Shown piece by piece: positions 35,300-42,762 of a stretch of DNA of 64,000 nucleotides; the stretch's first letter is position 1, and every line of letters starts with the position of its first letter. A program made the translations under genes and the position numbers. Origin of the DNA: Erythrobacter litoralis HTCC2594 (GTDB lineage Bacteria; Pseudomonadota; Alphaproteobacteria; Sphingomonadales; Sphingomonadaceae); the NCBI RefSeq assembly GCF_000013005.1, contig NC_007722.1:1989501-2053500 (forward strand). Direction: 5' to 3'. The notes under the pieces were generated by a model, which did not search any database, had not been told where the DNA came from, and worked only from the letters and a program-made list of their open reading frames with translations.

Positions 35300-35695
35300 C
35301 TAGCCTTCGCCCGCGAGGCTTTCCAATACCGGGCACCGATCATTGCTCGTGGTGCCACATTGCTCGATCAGTTTAGCGAGAGCGTTCTCCATACGCTCAA
35401 GGTCGGCCCGCTTCGCACGGATGTTTGCGAGGTGCTGTTCGGCGATCGATTGCACCTCATCGCAACGCACTTCCTGACCTGGCGTTAAGTCAAGCAATGC
35501 CCGCACCTCTTCGAGGGAAAATCCGAGTTCGCGCGCGCGCCGAATGAAGCGGAGGCGCTCCGTGTCGTGAGGACCATAGTCGCGGTAGGCGCCCCTTCTC
35601 GGCGGAGCATCGATAACGCCTATCCGTTCGTAATACCGGATTGTCTCGATGTTACACCCGGTCCGCTTCGCCACTTCGCCAATTTTCAAAGCCAA
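35300..35695 (-). CDS. merR: MerR-family mercury-responsive regulator
   Basis: 131 residues. The N-terminal winged helix (MALKIGEVAKRTGCNIETIRYYERIG) is followed by a coiled-coil dimer helix and the metal-binding tail. Cys78, Cys113 and Cys121 are present; the 35-residue spacing between the first two equals that of Tn501 MerR (Cys82/Cys117), while the loop to the third Cys is one residue shorter than Cys117-Cys126. CPVLESL after the last Cys is the usual MerR ending. It is divergent from merT across a 69-bp gap containing a perfect dyad operator, so it should repress and, with Hg(II), activate merT onward. Confidence 0.88.
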   Translation of the reverse strand: MALKIGEVAKRTGCNIETIRYYERIGVIDAPPRRGAYRDYGPHDTERLRFIRRARELGFSLEEVRALLDLTPGQEVRCDEVQSIAEQHLANIRAKRADLERMENALAKLIEQCGTTSNDRCPVLESLAGEG

Positions 35696-35699
35696 CCTC

Positions 35700-35730
35700 T
35701 TGAGTCTGTAGTTGCTACAGACTGTAAATA
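35700..35730 (+). promoter_or_regulatory. MerR operator/promoter of the merT operon
   Basis: TTGAGT (35700-35705) and TAAATA (35725-35730) are separated by 19 bp, the overlong spacer typical of MerR-controlled promoters. Between them lies a perfect 9-bp dyad AGTCTGTAG-TTG-CTACAGACT (35703-35723) overlapping the -35. The geometry predicts activation by DNA underwinding when metal binds MerR. Confidence 0.82.
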
Positions 35731-35764
35731 GGTGTGCGAATCGAGGTTTGCAAAAGGACGATCG

Positions 35765-36112
35765 ATGCGCGGCATCAGCACATGGTGGAACGGATTGGCG
35801 ACGGGCGGAGGTATCTTTGCAGCCTTCGGGGCAGCTGCATGCTGTGCACTGCCCTTGATGCTCGCGTCGGTGGGTGTGGGCTCGGCGTGGCTTGGCAGCA
35901 TCTCGCCGGTCCTGGCCCCCTATCGCGTCCCGTTGCTGACCCTGGCGTCGGCTCTTCTTCTCGCTGCGACCCTCCGTTTGCTCTGGCAGTTTCGGCAGGC
36001 ACGAACATGCCCGGCGGACAGTGCATGCGGATCATCGACTTATCGAGCGCTGACCGCCATAGGAATTGCCATCGGTGCGGCGCTGCTGACAGGTGCCTTC
36101 CTCTATGGCTGA
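35765..36112 (+). CDS. merT: Mercuric ion transporter MerT
   Basis: 115 residues with three membrane segments. The first span holds the Hg-binding pair Cys26-Cys27 (AACCALP), and a cytoplasmic loop after the second holds Cys82 and Cys88 (CPADSAC), as in MerT. AAGGA 7 nt before the ATG supports this start over an upstream in-frame ATG at 35732. No merP gene for a periplasmic Hg carrier is present. The 3' end overlaps the next gene by 8 bp. Confidence 0.85.
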   Translation: MRGISTWWNGLATGGGIFAAFGAAACCALPLMLASVGVGSAWLGSISPVLAPYRVPLLTLASALLLAATLRLLWQFRQARTCPADSACGSSTYRALTAIGIAIGAALLTGAFLYG

Positions 36113-36317
36113 TCCGATCCTGATCTCGCGCTTGCGCTGTCCCGAATGCGGTCATGAGGAGGACATGGAAATGCCGACCAACGCTTGCCTGTTCTTCCAT
36201 AACTGCGCGGGTTGCGGCGTTCGCCTTCAGCCGCTCCAAGGCGATTGCTGCGTGTTTTGCTCGTACGGCACCGTTCCCTGCCCCCCAATACAGGAAGGGG
36301 ATTGCTGCCATGGCTGA
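36105..36317 (+). CDS. Cys-rich GDCCVxC-domain small protein
   Basis: 70 residues with 11 cysteines: two CxxC knuckles (CPEC at 12-15, CAGC at 34-37), the family motif GDCCVFC (46-52), and a second GDCC (65-68) three residues from the C-terminus. No signal peptide or membrane span, so cytosolic. GDCCVxC proteins are known as companions of mercury-resistance genes but have no established activity. It overlaps merT upstream and the reductase downstream by 8 bp each, so expression is tightly coupled. I infer a thiol carrier passing Hg(II) from MerT to the reductase. Confidence 0.8.
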   Translation: MADPILISRLRCPECGHEEDMEMPTNACLFFHNCAGCGVRLQPLQGDCCVFCSYGTVPCPPIQEGDCCHG

Positions 36318-37641
36318 GGCTTTCGATTTCGTCGCCATCGGATCGGGAACTGCTGCGCAGGTCGCGGTCCACCAGATGGCCAACGCCGGGAAGCGCTGCG
36401 CGGTTATCGATTATCGGCCTTACGGTGGCACATGTGCGCTTCGAGGGTGCGACCCGAAAAAGATGATGGTGAGCGGAGAGGAAGCGCTCGCGGCATACAG
36501 GCGAATGAAGGGGAAGGGCATCAAGGGCTCGGTTTCAATTGATTGGGCCGACCTCCAGGCATTCAAGCGCAGCTTTACCGACCCCGTCCCTGAAAAGCAG
36601 GAAGCTCGCTACGAGCGTAAGGGCGTCGCGACTTTTCACGGCGCGGCACGCTTTGCTGGCCCCGACAGGATCGTGATAGGCGACCGGGAACTGAGTTTCT
36701 CGCACGCTCTTATCGCAACGGGAGCAGAGCCTCGACCGCTTGGGATCGAAGGTGAGGAATTGCTGATTCACAGCGATGCATTCCTAGAACTCAAAACCCT
36801 TCCAGATCGGATCGTATTCGTCGGCGGCGGATACATTGCCGCAGAATTTGCCCACCTCGCCGCGCGCGCCGGTGCAAAGGTCACAATCTTCCAACGAGGC
36901 CGCATTCTGAAAGCCTTCGACCCTGACACGGTCGATTGGCTCATGCCAAGTTTCGATGATCTCGGCATCGAAATTGTGGACGCTGAAGTGGACCGCGTAA
37001 CGAAGAAAGGCAGCGTGCTGACCGTCCATGCTGGCGACCGCAGGATCGAAGGGAGCCTGGTGGTGCACGCTGCCGGAAGAATCCCTGCGATCGGCTCGCT
37101 CGATCTGGAGGCGGGAGACGTCGCCTGTGACGCGGGTCGCTTGGCACTTACCGCCCAGCTACGGAGCCAAAGTAACCCCAAGGTCTTCGCGGCAGGTGAC
37201 GCTGCTGCAAATGGCCCGCCACTGACTCCAGTCTCCAGTAACGATGCCAAGGTCGTGGTAGAAAACATACTCGATGATACCGGTCGAACTCCGAACTATC
37301 GAGGGGTGCCAAGTGCACTTTTCACGGAGCCGCCGGCGGCCAGGGTCGGAATGCTGGAAAGCGAGGCGCGTGAGGCAGGGCTGGATTTCACGGTGCATGC
37401 TGGCTCGCACCCTGGTTGGTTCTCGGCGAGGCGGCTGAACGAAGAGATCTACGGCCACAAGCTGCTGGTCGAGAACGGAACGGGACGCATCCTTGGAGCC
37501 CACTTGGTCGGCCCTGACGCCGACGAGCTCGTCAATATCTTCGGCTTGGCCATGCGCCATGGGCTAAACGCGGACGACATCAAATCTACCATGTTCGCTT
37601 ATCCGACGGCGGCCTCCGATGCAGGGTATATGTTGGGATGA
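36310..37641 (+). CDS. MerA-like FAD/NAD(P)H disulfide oxidoreductase lacking C-terminal Cys pair
   Basis: 443 residues of the pyridine nucleotide-disulfide oxidoreductase class. FAD site GSGTAA near residue 11; redox disulfide Cys42-x4-Cys47 in GGTCALRGCDPKK; NAD(P) site FVGGGYIAAEFA near 174; second FAD motif FAAGDAA near 297; dimerisation domain to residue 443. The C-terminus ends ASDAGYMLG, with no vicinal Cys pair as found at the end of classical MerA, and there is no N-terminal HMA domain. It is therefore either a non-canonical mercuric reductase using the neighbouring GDCC protein as donor, or a general disulfide reductase. Context (merR, merT) favours the first. Confidence 0.72.
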   Translation: MAEAFDFVAIGSGTAAQVAVHQMANAGKRCAVIDYRPYGGTCALRGCDPKKMMVSGEEALAAYRRMKGKGIKGSVSIDWADLQAFKRSFTDPVPEKQEARYERKGVATFHGAARFAGPDRIVIGDRELSFSHALIATGAEPRPLGIEGEELLIHSDAFLELKTLPDRIVFVGGGYIAAEFAHLAARAGAKVTIFQRGRILKAFDPDTVDWLMPSFDDLGIEIVDAEVDRVTKKGSVLTVHAGDRRIEGSLVVHAAGRIPAIGSLDLEAGDVACDAGRLALTAQLRSQSNPKVFAAGDAAANGPPLTPVSSNDAKVVVENILDDTGRTPNYRGVPSALFTEPPAARVGMLESEAREAGLDFTVHAGSHPGWFSARRLNEEIYGHKLLVENGTGRILGAHLVGPDADELVNIFGLAMRHGLNADDIKSTMFAYPTAASDAGYMLG

Positions 37642-38030
37642 GCAACGCGGAAGCCACCAACAAGCGTGACTTGGCCGCCAACCGTCTGCACCGTATCCTA
37701 ATCTGGGGCGTGCCGTTTGCGGCGCTAATCGGCCTAAACTTTACCGCAGAACTTCTGCAACCGAACGAGAGGGTGGAAATCGCGGCGGTGCTGTTCCTAT
37801 GGATGGGGGCGGCGTGCTCGTTAAACGCTTTGCGTTGCCGTCGGCTTCACTGCATGATCGCAGGGCCAGCATTTCTGATTGGTGCTGCGCTTTTTGCCAT
37901 GGTGGCATTCGGCTTGGCTGATTTCGGGAAACACGGTCCAAGCGTCATCATCTGGGTCACGTTTGGGGTAGTTGCTGGCAGCTTTATCGCCGAACGGATA
38001 GCAGGGAAGTATTGGCGAAGACCGGCGTAA
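37638..38030 (+). CDS. Small Cys-containing membrane protein of the mer cassette
   Basis: 130 residues with about four hydrophobic spans. A conserved-looking membrane-edge motif MGAACSLNALRCRRLHCMIAG places three cysteines within 14 residues around a basic turn. Its ATG overlaps the reductase stop (ATGA), so it is the last gene of the operon. I do not recognise an experimentally defined family; I recall similar proteins beside thiol-metal genes. A role as a second Hg(II) channel or membrane thiol carrier is inference. Confidence 0.6.
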   Translation: MSNAEATNKRDLAANRLHRILIWGVPFAALIGLNFTAELLQPNERVEIAAVLFLWMGAACSLNALRCRRLHCMIAGPAFLIGAALFAMVAFGLADFGKHGPSVIIWVTFGVVAGSFIAERIAGKYWRRPA

Positions 38031-38497
38031 GCTCAGGTTTCTGTTCACAGCGAAATAGAAACGAGACCCTCTCCACCAAGAACCTTTTCAAAGCGAACAC
38101 GAGCGGGTGGTCTCGATCAAGCAGACTGCCGTCTGCTTCTGCTGCGCAGTCGCCTGGGAGCGGACTGTTAGCAACCGGCCCCGAAACAGCCTCAAATGCC
38201 AGCCTGGCTCAAAATCCATTGGCATGAAATGGGTTTGTCCTATCAGCATCTTCTCTCGCTTCCTCTGGATCGTTCACCGTAGCTGGAAACAGGAGCACAC
38301 CCTACCCCGCGAATTCGGGACGTAAGGCTATGTTTTTTCGTTACAATATGGCTTTGGGCGGAATCGACCCGCCTACGGGTAGAGCGGGTCTACGCTGAGC
38401 TGCAGACAACTCGCTTTGCGATAATCAACGGTAATCACGGAATATTTCTCTGCGGTTTTGTGGATCGCGGAAGAGTTGCGAATTTCAGCGCAAACCG
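38031..38497. other. Non-coding stretch between mer cassette and integrase
   Basis: About 470 bp with no credible gene. It contains the right 120-bp inverted repeat (38293-38412), CAACTC/GAGTTG motifs at 38407 and 38473, and a GAGTTGC…CAGCGCAAACC stretch (38473-38496) resembling the outer end of the left inverted repeat in direct orientation. No intrinsic terminator is obvious for the mer operon. Confidence 0.6.
38293..38412. repeat. Right 120-bp inverted repeat of the mer cassette
   Basis: Reverse complement of 34925-35044 with 99/120 identities and no gaps (hand count). The pair encloses merR through the membrane-protein gene. No transposase, resolvase or IS lies inside, and no target-site duplication is evident outside. 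Confidence 0.88.
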
Positions 38498-39727
38498 TCA
38501 GCGTTTCGCTGCCTTGATTGGCACCACTTCGGCACCTTCGCGGAGCTGGTCGAGGTAGTCACTCCACCATTTCATCATCTTCACTCGTTCTTTCCAGTGG
38601 GCACCGCGATGGTAGGCTGCACGGACCTTGTCGCTGTCTCCGTGCGCCAGCGCGCCCTCGATTGCGTCTGGGTTCCACTTCCCGCTTTCGTTGAGCAAAG
38701 TGGACGCCATCGCGCGAAAGCCGTGAGCGGTCATCTCATCTGTGGCGTAGCCCAGGCGGCGCAGTCCAGCATTGATCGTGTTATCGCTCATTGGACGCTT
38801 TCGGGTCCGGACTGACGGGAACACATAGCCATCGGGTCCGGTCAGCCTATGGGCCATTTCCAGGATCGCAATCGCTTGGCGTGAGAGCGGGACAAGGTGG
38901 TCTTTACGCATCTTCGTCTTGCTCGCCGGGATCGTCCACAGAGCCTCATCGAAGTCGATTTCGCTCCATTCGGCGTGGCGGAGTTCACCGGGCCTCACGA
39001 ACACATGCGGAGCCAGTTGCATCGCCAGCTTGGTGATAGGTTGGCCTTCGTAGCCATCTATAGCCCGGAGCAACTCACCAGCCCCTGCTGGATCGAGCAC
39101 CGCTCCATAGTGCGTCACGGTGGGGTTCATAAGCGCGCCCCTCAAGTCGCGCGTCGGATCGGACTTGAGTCGCGCCGTGGCCACCGCATAACGGAACACC
39201 GAACCTGCCAGTTGCAAGGTTCGCTTAGCGCTTTCCAGCTTGCCCTTACTTTCGATCCGGCGGACGGCTGTCAGAATGTCAGCAGGCTCAATATCGGCGA
39301 TGGGTAGATGGCCTATCGAGCTGTTGAGGACTGACAGGAGGTATTCGCAGCGCTTCGCCGTTGCGGGTGCCCAGGCCCGTGAGCCATCATGTTTCCGCTT
39401 TTCGCAGAACTCGGCGGCCAGGGAAGCAAAATTATTTTCCGCACCAAGCTTCGCACGCGCCTTCTGACGCTGTTTTTCTCGGGAAGGGTCCTTGCCCTGC
39501 GCCAGCTGCTCTCGCGCGGCGTCTCGCCTTCTGCGGGCCTCTGCCAACCCAATTTCCGGGTAGCGCCCGATCGCGAGCTTCTTCTCCCGGCCATCGATGC
39601 GATACTTCATTCGCCACAGTTTTCCGCCGGTTCGCTCCACCAACAGGAAGAGCCCTGACGAGTCGCTCAGTTTGTAGGCTTTCGGACCAGCCTTAGCCTT
39701 GCGAATTCCAACGTCTGTTAGCACCAT
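38498..39727 (-). CDS. Tyrosine recombinase / integrase, P4 type
   Basis: 409 residues. The N-terminus (MVLTDVGIRKAKAGPKAYKLSDSSGLFLLV, RKKLAIGRYPEIGLAEARRRRDAAREQLAQGKDP) is the DUF4102 arm-binding domain of P4-like integrases. A SAM-like core-binding region follows, then the catalytic domain: Arg in RPGELRHAEW, Lys in PASKTKMRKDH, HGFR, the AHGDSD His and Tyr in RAAYHRG. All catalytic residues are present, so it should be active. It lies 200 bp from tRNA-Gly and reads away from it, the standard arrangement for tRNA-targeting islands. Confidence 0.93.
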   Translation of the reverse strand: MVLTDVGIRKAKAGPKAYKLSDSSGLFLLVERTGGKLWRMKYRIDGREKKLAIGRYPEIGLAEARRRRDAAREQLAQGKDPSREKQRQKARAKLGAENNFASLAAEFCEKRKHDGSRAWAPATAKRCEYLLSVLNSSIGHLPIADIEPADILTAVRRIESKGKLESAKRTLQLAGSVFRYAVATARLKSDPTRDLRGALMNPTVTHYGAVLDPAGAGELLRAIDGYEGQPITKLAMQLAPHVFVRPGELRHAEWSEIDFDEALWTIPASKTKMRKDHLVPLSRQAIAILEMAHRLTGPDGYVFPSVRTRKRPMSDNTINAGLRRLGYATDEMTAHGFRAMASTLLNESGKWNPDAIEGALAHGDSDKVRAAYHRGAHWKERVKMMKWWSDYLDQLREGAEVVPIKAAKR

Positions 39728-39750
39728 GATTTCAAGTCTTTACCCAGAAA

Positions 39751-39815
39751 AGGCCCCCGGATTGGAGGCCTCTCGAATTGATGGAAACCAATGAGGCCCC
39801 CAAAAAGGCCCCCAA
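39751..39815. repeat. Right-end GGCCCCC motifs (possible integrase arm sites)
   Basis: Three copies of GGCCCCC(A/G) at 39752, 39795 and 39807, the latter two spaced 12 bp, between the integrase start and the tRNA att core. They mirror two copies at the far end of the element. Confidence 0.6.
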
Positions 39816-39927
39816 TTTCGGGAGATTTGGCGAGACTAGCCGGGCAAATGCAGGACCACACAACGTCAAAAACCTCGGATTTCCAGGGGTTTTATAGCGT
39901 CTCCGGGATGTTTTGGGAAGGTGGCGC

Positions 39928-39945
39928 TGGAGCGGGTGAAGGGAA
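39928..39945. repeat. att site, tRNA-proximal
   Basis: 18-bp core TGGAGCGGGTGAAGGGAA covering the CCA end, acceptor strand and part of the T arm of tRNA-Gly; identical to 34599-34616. Confidence 0.92.
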
Positions 39946-40001
39946 TCGAACCCTCGTCGTCAGCTTGGGAAGCTGCTGCTCTACCATTGAGCTACACCCG
40001 C
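39928..40001 (-). tRNA. tRNA-Gly (anticodon CCC)
   Basis: On the minus strand the gene begins GCGGGTGTAGCTCAATGG and ends TTCACCCGCTCCA, with CCA encoded. The 7-bp acceptor stem GCGGGTG/CACCCGC, D arm, anticodon loop TTCCCAA (anticodon CCC), and T arm AGGGTTCGATTCCCT are all visible. 74 nt. It reads GGG glycine codons. Its 3' end is the integration target of the adjacent island, and remains intact. Confidence 0.95.
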
Positions 40002-40161
40002 CGGAGTGCGTCCGAGCGGCGGCGCAATTGCCCGATCGGGCGCGCACGGTCAATCGGGAACGTGCAGCCCCGCCCACGCGCTGGTAAGACGCAGCCGATT
40101 GGATTCGCGCCGCATAAACGCTAGAGCACGCGACACGAAAGAACTCTTGAGAGGAATAATC

Positions 40162-41658
40162 ATGCGTCAGGTCGATCATTTCATCGTCGGGGGAGCCGGT
40201 GGCGGCTCCGGTCGCACGCACCAGATCTGGAACCCGTCGACCGGCGAAGTGCAGGCCGAGGTTTCGCTCGGCGATGCGGCGCTGCTCCAGAAAGCGGTCG
40301 ATTCGGCCAAGAAAGTCCAGCCCGAGTGGGCGGCGACCAATCCGCAAAAACGCGCCCGCGTGATGTTCGAATTCAAAGGGCTGGTCGAAGCCAACAAGCA
40401 GGAATTGGCCGAATTGCTTTCCAGCGAACACGGCAAGGTCGTGGACGATGCGCATGGCGACGTGCAGCGCGGTCTTGAAGTGATCGAATTCGCGTGCGGC
40501 ATCCCGCAAGCGCTCAAGGGTGAATACACGCAAGGTGCCGGCCCGGGTATCGACGTCTATTCGATGCGCCAGCCGCTCGGCATCGGTGCAGGCATCACCC
40601 CATTCAATTTCCCTGCCATGATTCCGATGTGGATGTTCGGCATGGCGATCGCGGCAGGCAACGCGTTTATCCTCAAGCCTTCGGAGCGCGATCCGAGCGT
40701 TCCCGTGCGTCTCGCTGAACTGTTCGTCGAAGCTGGCGCGCCCGAGGGGCTGCTGCAGGTCGTCCATGGCGACAAGGAAATGGTCGACGCGATCCTCGAC
40801 CATCCCGACATCCCGGCGATCAGCTTCGTCGGCTCCAGCGACATCGCACAGTATATCTACTCGCGCGGCAGTGCGAATGCTAAGCGCGTGCAGGCCTTCG
40901 GCGGAGCCAAGAACCACGGTATCGTCATGCCCGACGCCGATCTCGACCAGGTCGTGAACGACCTCGCTGGAGCCGCATTCGGTTCGGCAGGCGAGCGTTG
41001 CATGGCGCTGCCCGTGGTCGTGCCAGTGGGCGAGGACACTGCCGACAAGCTGCGCGAAAAGCTGATTCCGGCGATCAATGCGCTGCGCGTCGGCGTTTCC
41101 AACGATCCGGACGCGCATTATGGCCCCGTCGTCACCCCCGAGCATAAGGCCCGCATCGAAAGCTGGATCGACACGGCCGAGAAGGAAGGCGCCGAAGTCG
41201 TTATCGACGGGCGCGGCTTCTCGCTTCAGGGGCACGAGGACGGGTTCTTCGTCGGCCCGACCCTGCTCGATCGCGTGACGCCCGAGATGGAAAGCTATCA
41301 GGAAGAGATCTTCGGTCCCGTGCTGCAGATCGTGCGCGCCAGGGATTTCGAGGATGCCGTCCGGCTGCCGAGCGAGCACCAATACGGCAACGGCGTCGCG
41401 ATTTTCACTCGCAACGGCCACGCCGCGCGCGAGTTCGCCAGCCGCGTGAATGTCGGCATGGTCGGCATCAACGTGCCGATCCCCGTTCCGGTCAGCTATC
41501 ACAGCTTCGGCGGCTGGAAGCGTTCAGGCTTCGGCGACATCGACCAATACGGGATGGAAGGCCTCAAGTTCTGGACCAAGAACAAGAAAGTGACCCAGCG
41601 CTGGCCCGACGGCGGCGGTGACGGTTCGAACGCTTTCGTGATCCCGACCATGGGGTGA
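40162..41658 (+). CDS. mmsA: CoA-acylating methylmalonate-semialdehyde dehydrogenase
   Basis: 498 residues of the ALDH superfamily. MmsA hallmarks are ITPFNFPAMIPMWMFGMAIA near residue 150, the catalytic Cys in GSAGERCMALPVVVPVG near 285, and the EEIFGPVLQIVRA block. It converts methylmalonate semialdehyde plus CoA and NAD+ to propionyl-CoA (valine), and malonate semialdehyde to acetyl-CoA. GAGAGGA upstream fixes the ATG at 40162. It heads a plus-strand valine-degradation region that continues at 44.0-48.3 kb. Confidence 0.93.
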   Translation: MRQVDHFIVGGAGGGSGRTHQIWNPSTGEVQAEVSLGDAALLQKAVDSAKKVQPEWAATNPQKRARVMFEFKGLVEANKQELAELLSSEHGKVVDDAHGDVQRGLEVIEFACGIPQALKGEYTQGAGPGIDVYSMRQPLGIGAGITPFNFPAMIPMWMFGMAIAAGNAFILKPSERDPSVPVRLAELFVEAGAPEGLLQVVHGDKEMVDAILDHPDIPAISFVGSSDIAQYIYSRGSANAKRVQAFGGAKNHGIVMPDADLDQVVNDLAGAAFGSAGERCMALPVVVPVGEDTADKLREKLIPAINALRVGVSNDPDAHYGPVVTPEHKARIESWIDTAEKEGAEVVIDGRGFSLQGHEDGFFVGPTLLDRVTPEMESYQEEIFGPVLQIVRARDFEDAVRLPSEHQYGNGVAIFTRNGHAAREFASRVNVGMVGINVPIPVPVSYHSFGGWKRSGFGDIDQYGMEGLKFWTKNKKVTQRWPDGGGDGSNAFVIPTMG

Positions 41659-41663
41659 GAAGC

Positions 41664-42182
41664 ATGAAACCCGCTTCGTTCTTCATTCTGCTGGCCCTCG
41701 CAATCGCGGGATGTGCGGGGGAGCAATCCGGCGAGCCGGAGGACACTAGCCCCGATGCGGCGATGCCGGTCGAACCGGACGGCGGGATCGGCGATGGAGC
41801 TACGCCGCTCAACGAGGCGACGCCCGCTGGTTTCGAGCGGTCCATCCCGCAAGCCGTGCGCGGGCAATGGCGCGAAGACGATCTGGGGCGCGCGCCGACG
41901 GCTGAGGATTGCGACCAGACCTCGGCGACGCGGCAGAACTTCGGCAAGGTCCTGCGCGTCAGGGCCGACGGCTTTTCGCTATTCGAGCAGGGCGGCAGGC
42001 TGATCGAGGTGCACAACCGCACCGACACGATGATCGACGCCACGTTCGACACGACCTACGCCGACACGCCGACGCAGGCGCGGCTCGACCTGGCCTTGCA
42101 GGCAGACGGGACGCTGGCGATCAACCGCGACGATGGCGACGGCCGCCTGAGTGTGACGCAATATCGCAAGTGTCCGGAATAA
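41664..42182 (+). CDS. Small lipoprotein, Cys-paired family member 1
   Basis: 172 residues. A signal peptide ends in the lipobox LAIAGC, predicting lipid attachment. An acidic/Pro linker leads to a C-terminal domain opening with GQWREDDLGRAPTAEDC and ending YRKCPE. This W-x(n)-C … [KR]-C pattern recurs in the next two hypothetical proteins, suggesting one disulfide closing a small beta domain. No recognised function. Starts 5 bp after mmsA. Confidence 0.7.
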   Translation: MKPASFFILLALAIAGCAGEQSGEPEDTSPDAAMPVEPDGGIGDGATPLNEATPAGFERSIPQAVRGQWREDDLGRAPTAEDCDQTSATRQNFGKVLRVRADGFSLFEQGGRLIEVHNRTDTMIDATFDTTYADTPTQARLDLALQADGTLAINRDDGDGRLSVTQYRKCPE

Positions 42183-42204
42183 GAGCATGTTGAAGGGAAA
42201 CACC

Positions 42205-42702
42205 ATGCGGACTTACTTCTTCGCCGCAGCGGCCCTTGTGCTCGCCGGCTGCTCCTCCGAACCCGAGGCGCCGACCGAGACGGCCGACGAGTTCGCAGAC
42301 CGTATCGGTGGCGGCGATGCCTCTTCTCCCGATGCCGCGCCGTCCAGTTCGCTCGACGCTCCGCCTCCTGCGCCGATGGCACAACTTGGCGCGCCCAAGC
42401 CGGTGCCGACGAAGTTCCAGGGCGTGTGGGATTTCATCGACGGCAATTGCTCGCGCGATTCCGACCTGCGGCTAGAGATCGGCGCCAACAGCCTGCAGTT
42501 TTACGAATCGATGGGCACGGTGAATGGCTACGAACAACCGAACCCGGACACTGTCATCCTCAACCTTGCCATGGAGGGCGAAGGCGAGCGCTGGGAAGAA
42601 CGCACCCGCATGTCGCTGGTCGACGGGGGCAAATTCCTCGTAATGAGCGATGTCTCCGGTTACGGCTCCGGCCAGGGCATCCGCCGCAAGCGCTGCAGTT
42701 AA
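42205..42702 (+). CDS. Small lipoprotein, Cys-paired family member 2
   Basis: 165 residues from the ATG at 42205, behind GAAGGGAAAC. Lipobox VLAGC, then a long Pro/Ala/Ser linker and a domain GVWDFIDGNCSRDSDLRLEIG … GIRRKRCS. The first and last cysteines sit where they do in the neighbours at 41664 and 43144. Probably attached to the outer or inner membrane, facing the periplasm. Function unknown. Confidence 0.72.
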   Translation: MRTYFFAAAALVLAGCSSEPEAPTETADEFADRIGGGDASSPDAAPSSSLDAPPPAPMAQLGAPKPVPTKFQGVWDFIDGNCSRDSDLRLEIGANSLQFYESMGTVNGYEQPNPDTVILNLAMEGEGERWEERTRMSLVDGGKFLVMSDVSGYGSGQGIRRKRCS

Positions 42703-42762
42703 ATGCGCTTTAAATTTCGCAGCAGCCGCTTAGTCTGCGGGCGTATGACGATGGAGAGGCTT

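Larger units (their letters stand above)
34599..39945. mobile_element. Integrative element in tRNA-Gly carrying a mercury-type resistance cassette
   Basis: The element is bounded by an 18-bp direct repeat, TGGAGCGGGTGAAGGGAA, at 34599-34616 and 39928-39945. The right copy is the 3' end (with encoded CCA) of tRNA-Gly(CCC); the left copy is an isolated fragment abutting the aldo/keto reductase gene. A P4-type tyrosine recombinase lies ~200 bp from the tRNA, and GGCCCCC motifs resembling integrase arm sites flank both ends. Cargo is merR, merT, a GDCCVxC protein, a flavoprotein reductase and a membrane protein. No replication or conjugation gene is present, so mobility would need helper functions. 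Insertion regenerates an intact tRNA. Confidence 0.9.

Noticed and set aside
36310..37641. Plain annotation as classical mercuric reductase MerA
   Set aside because: The protein lacks the C-terminal vicinal Cys pair and the HMA domain and has GGTCALRGC instead of GGTCVNVGC, so the name would overstate the evidence.
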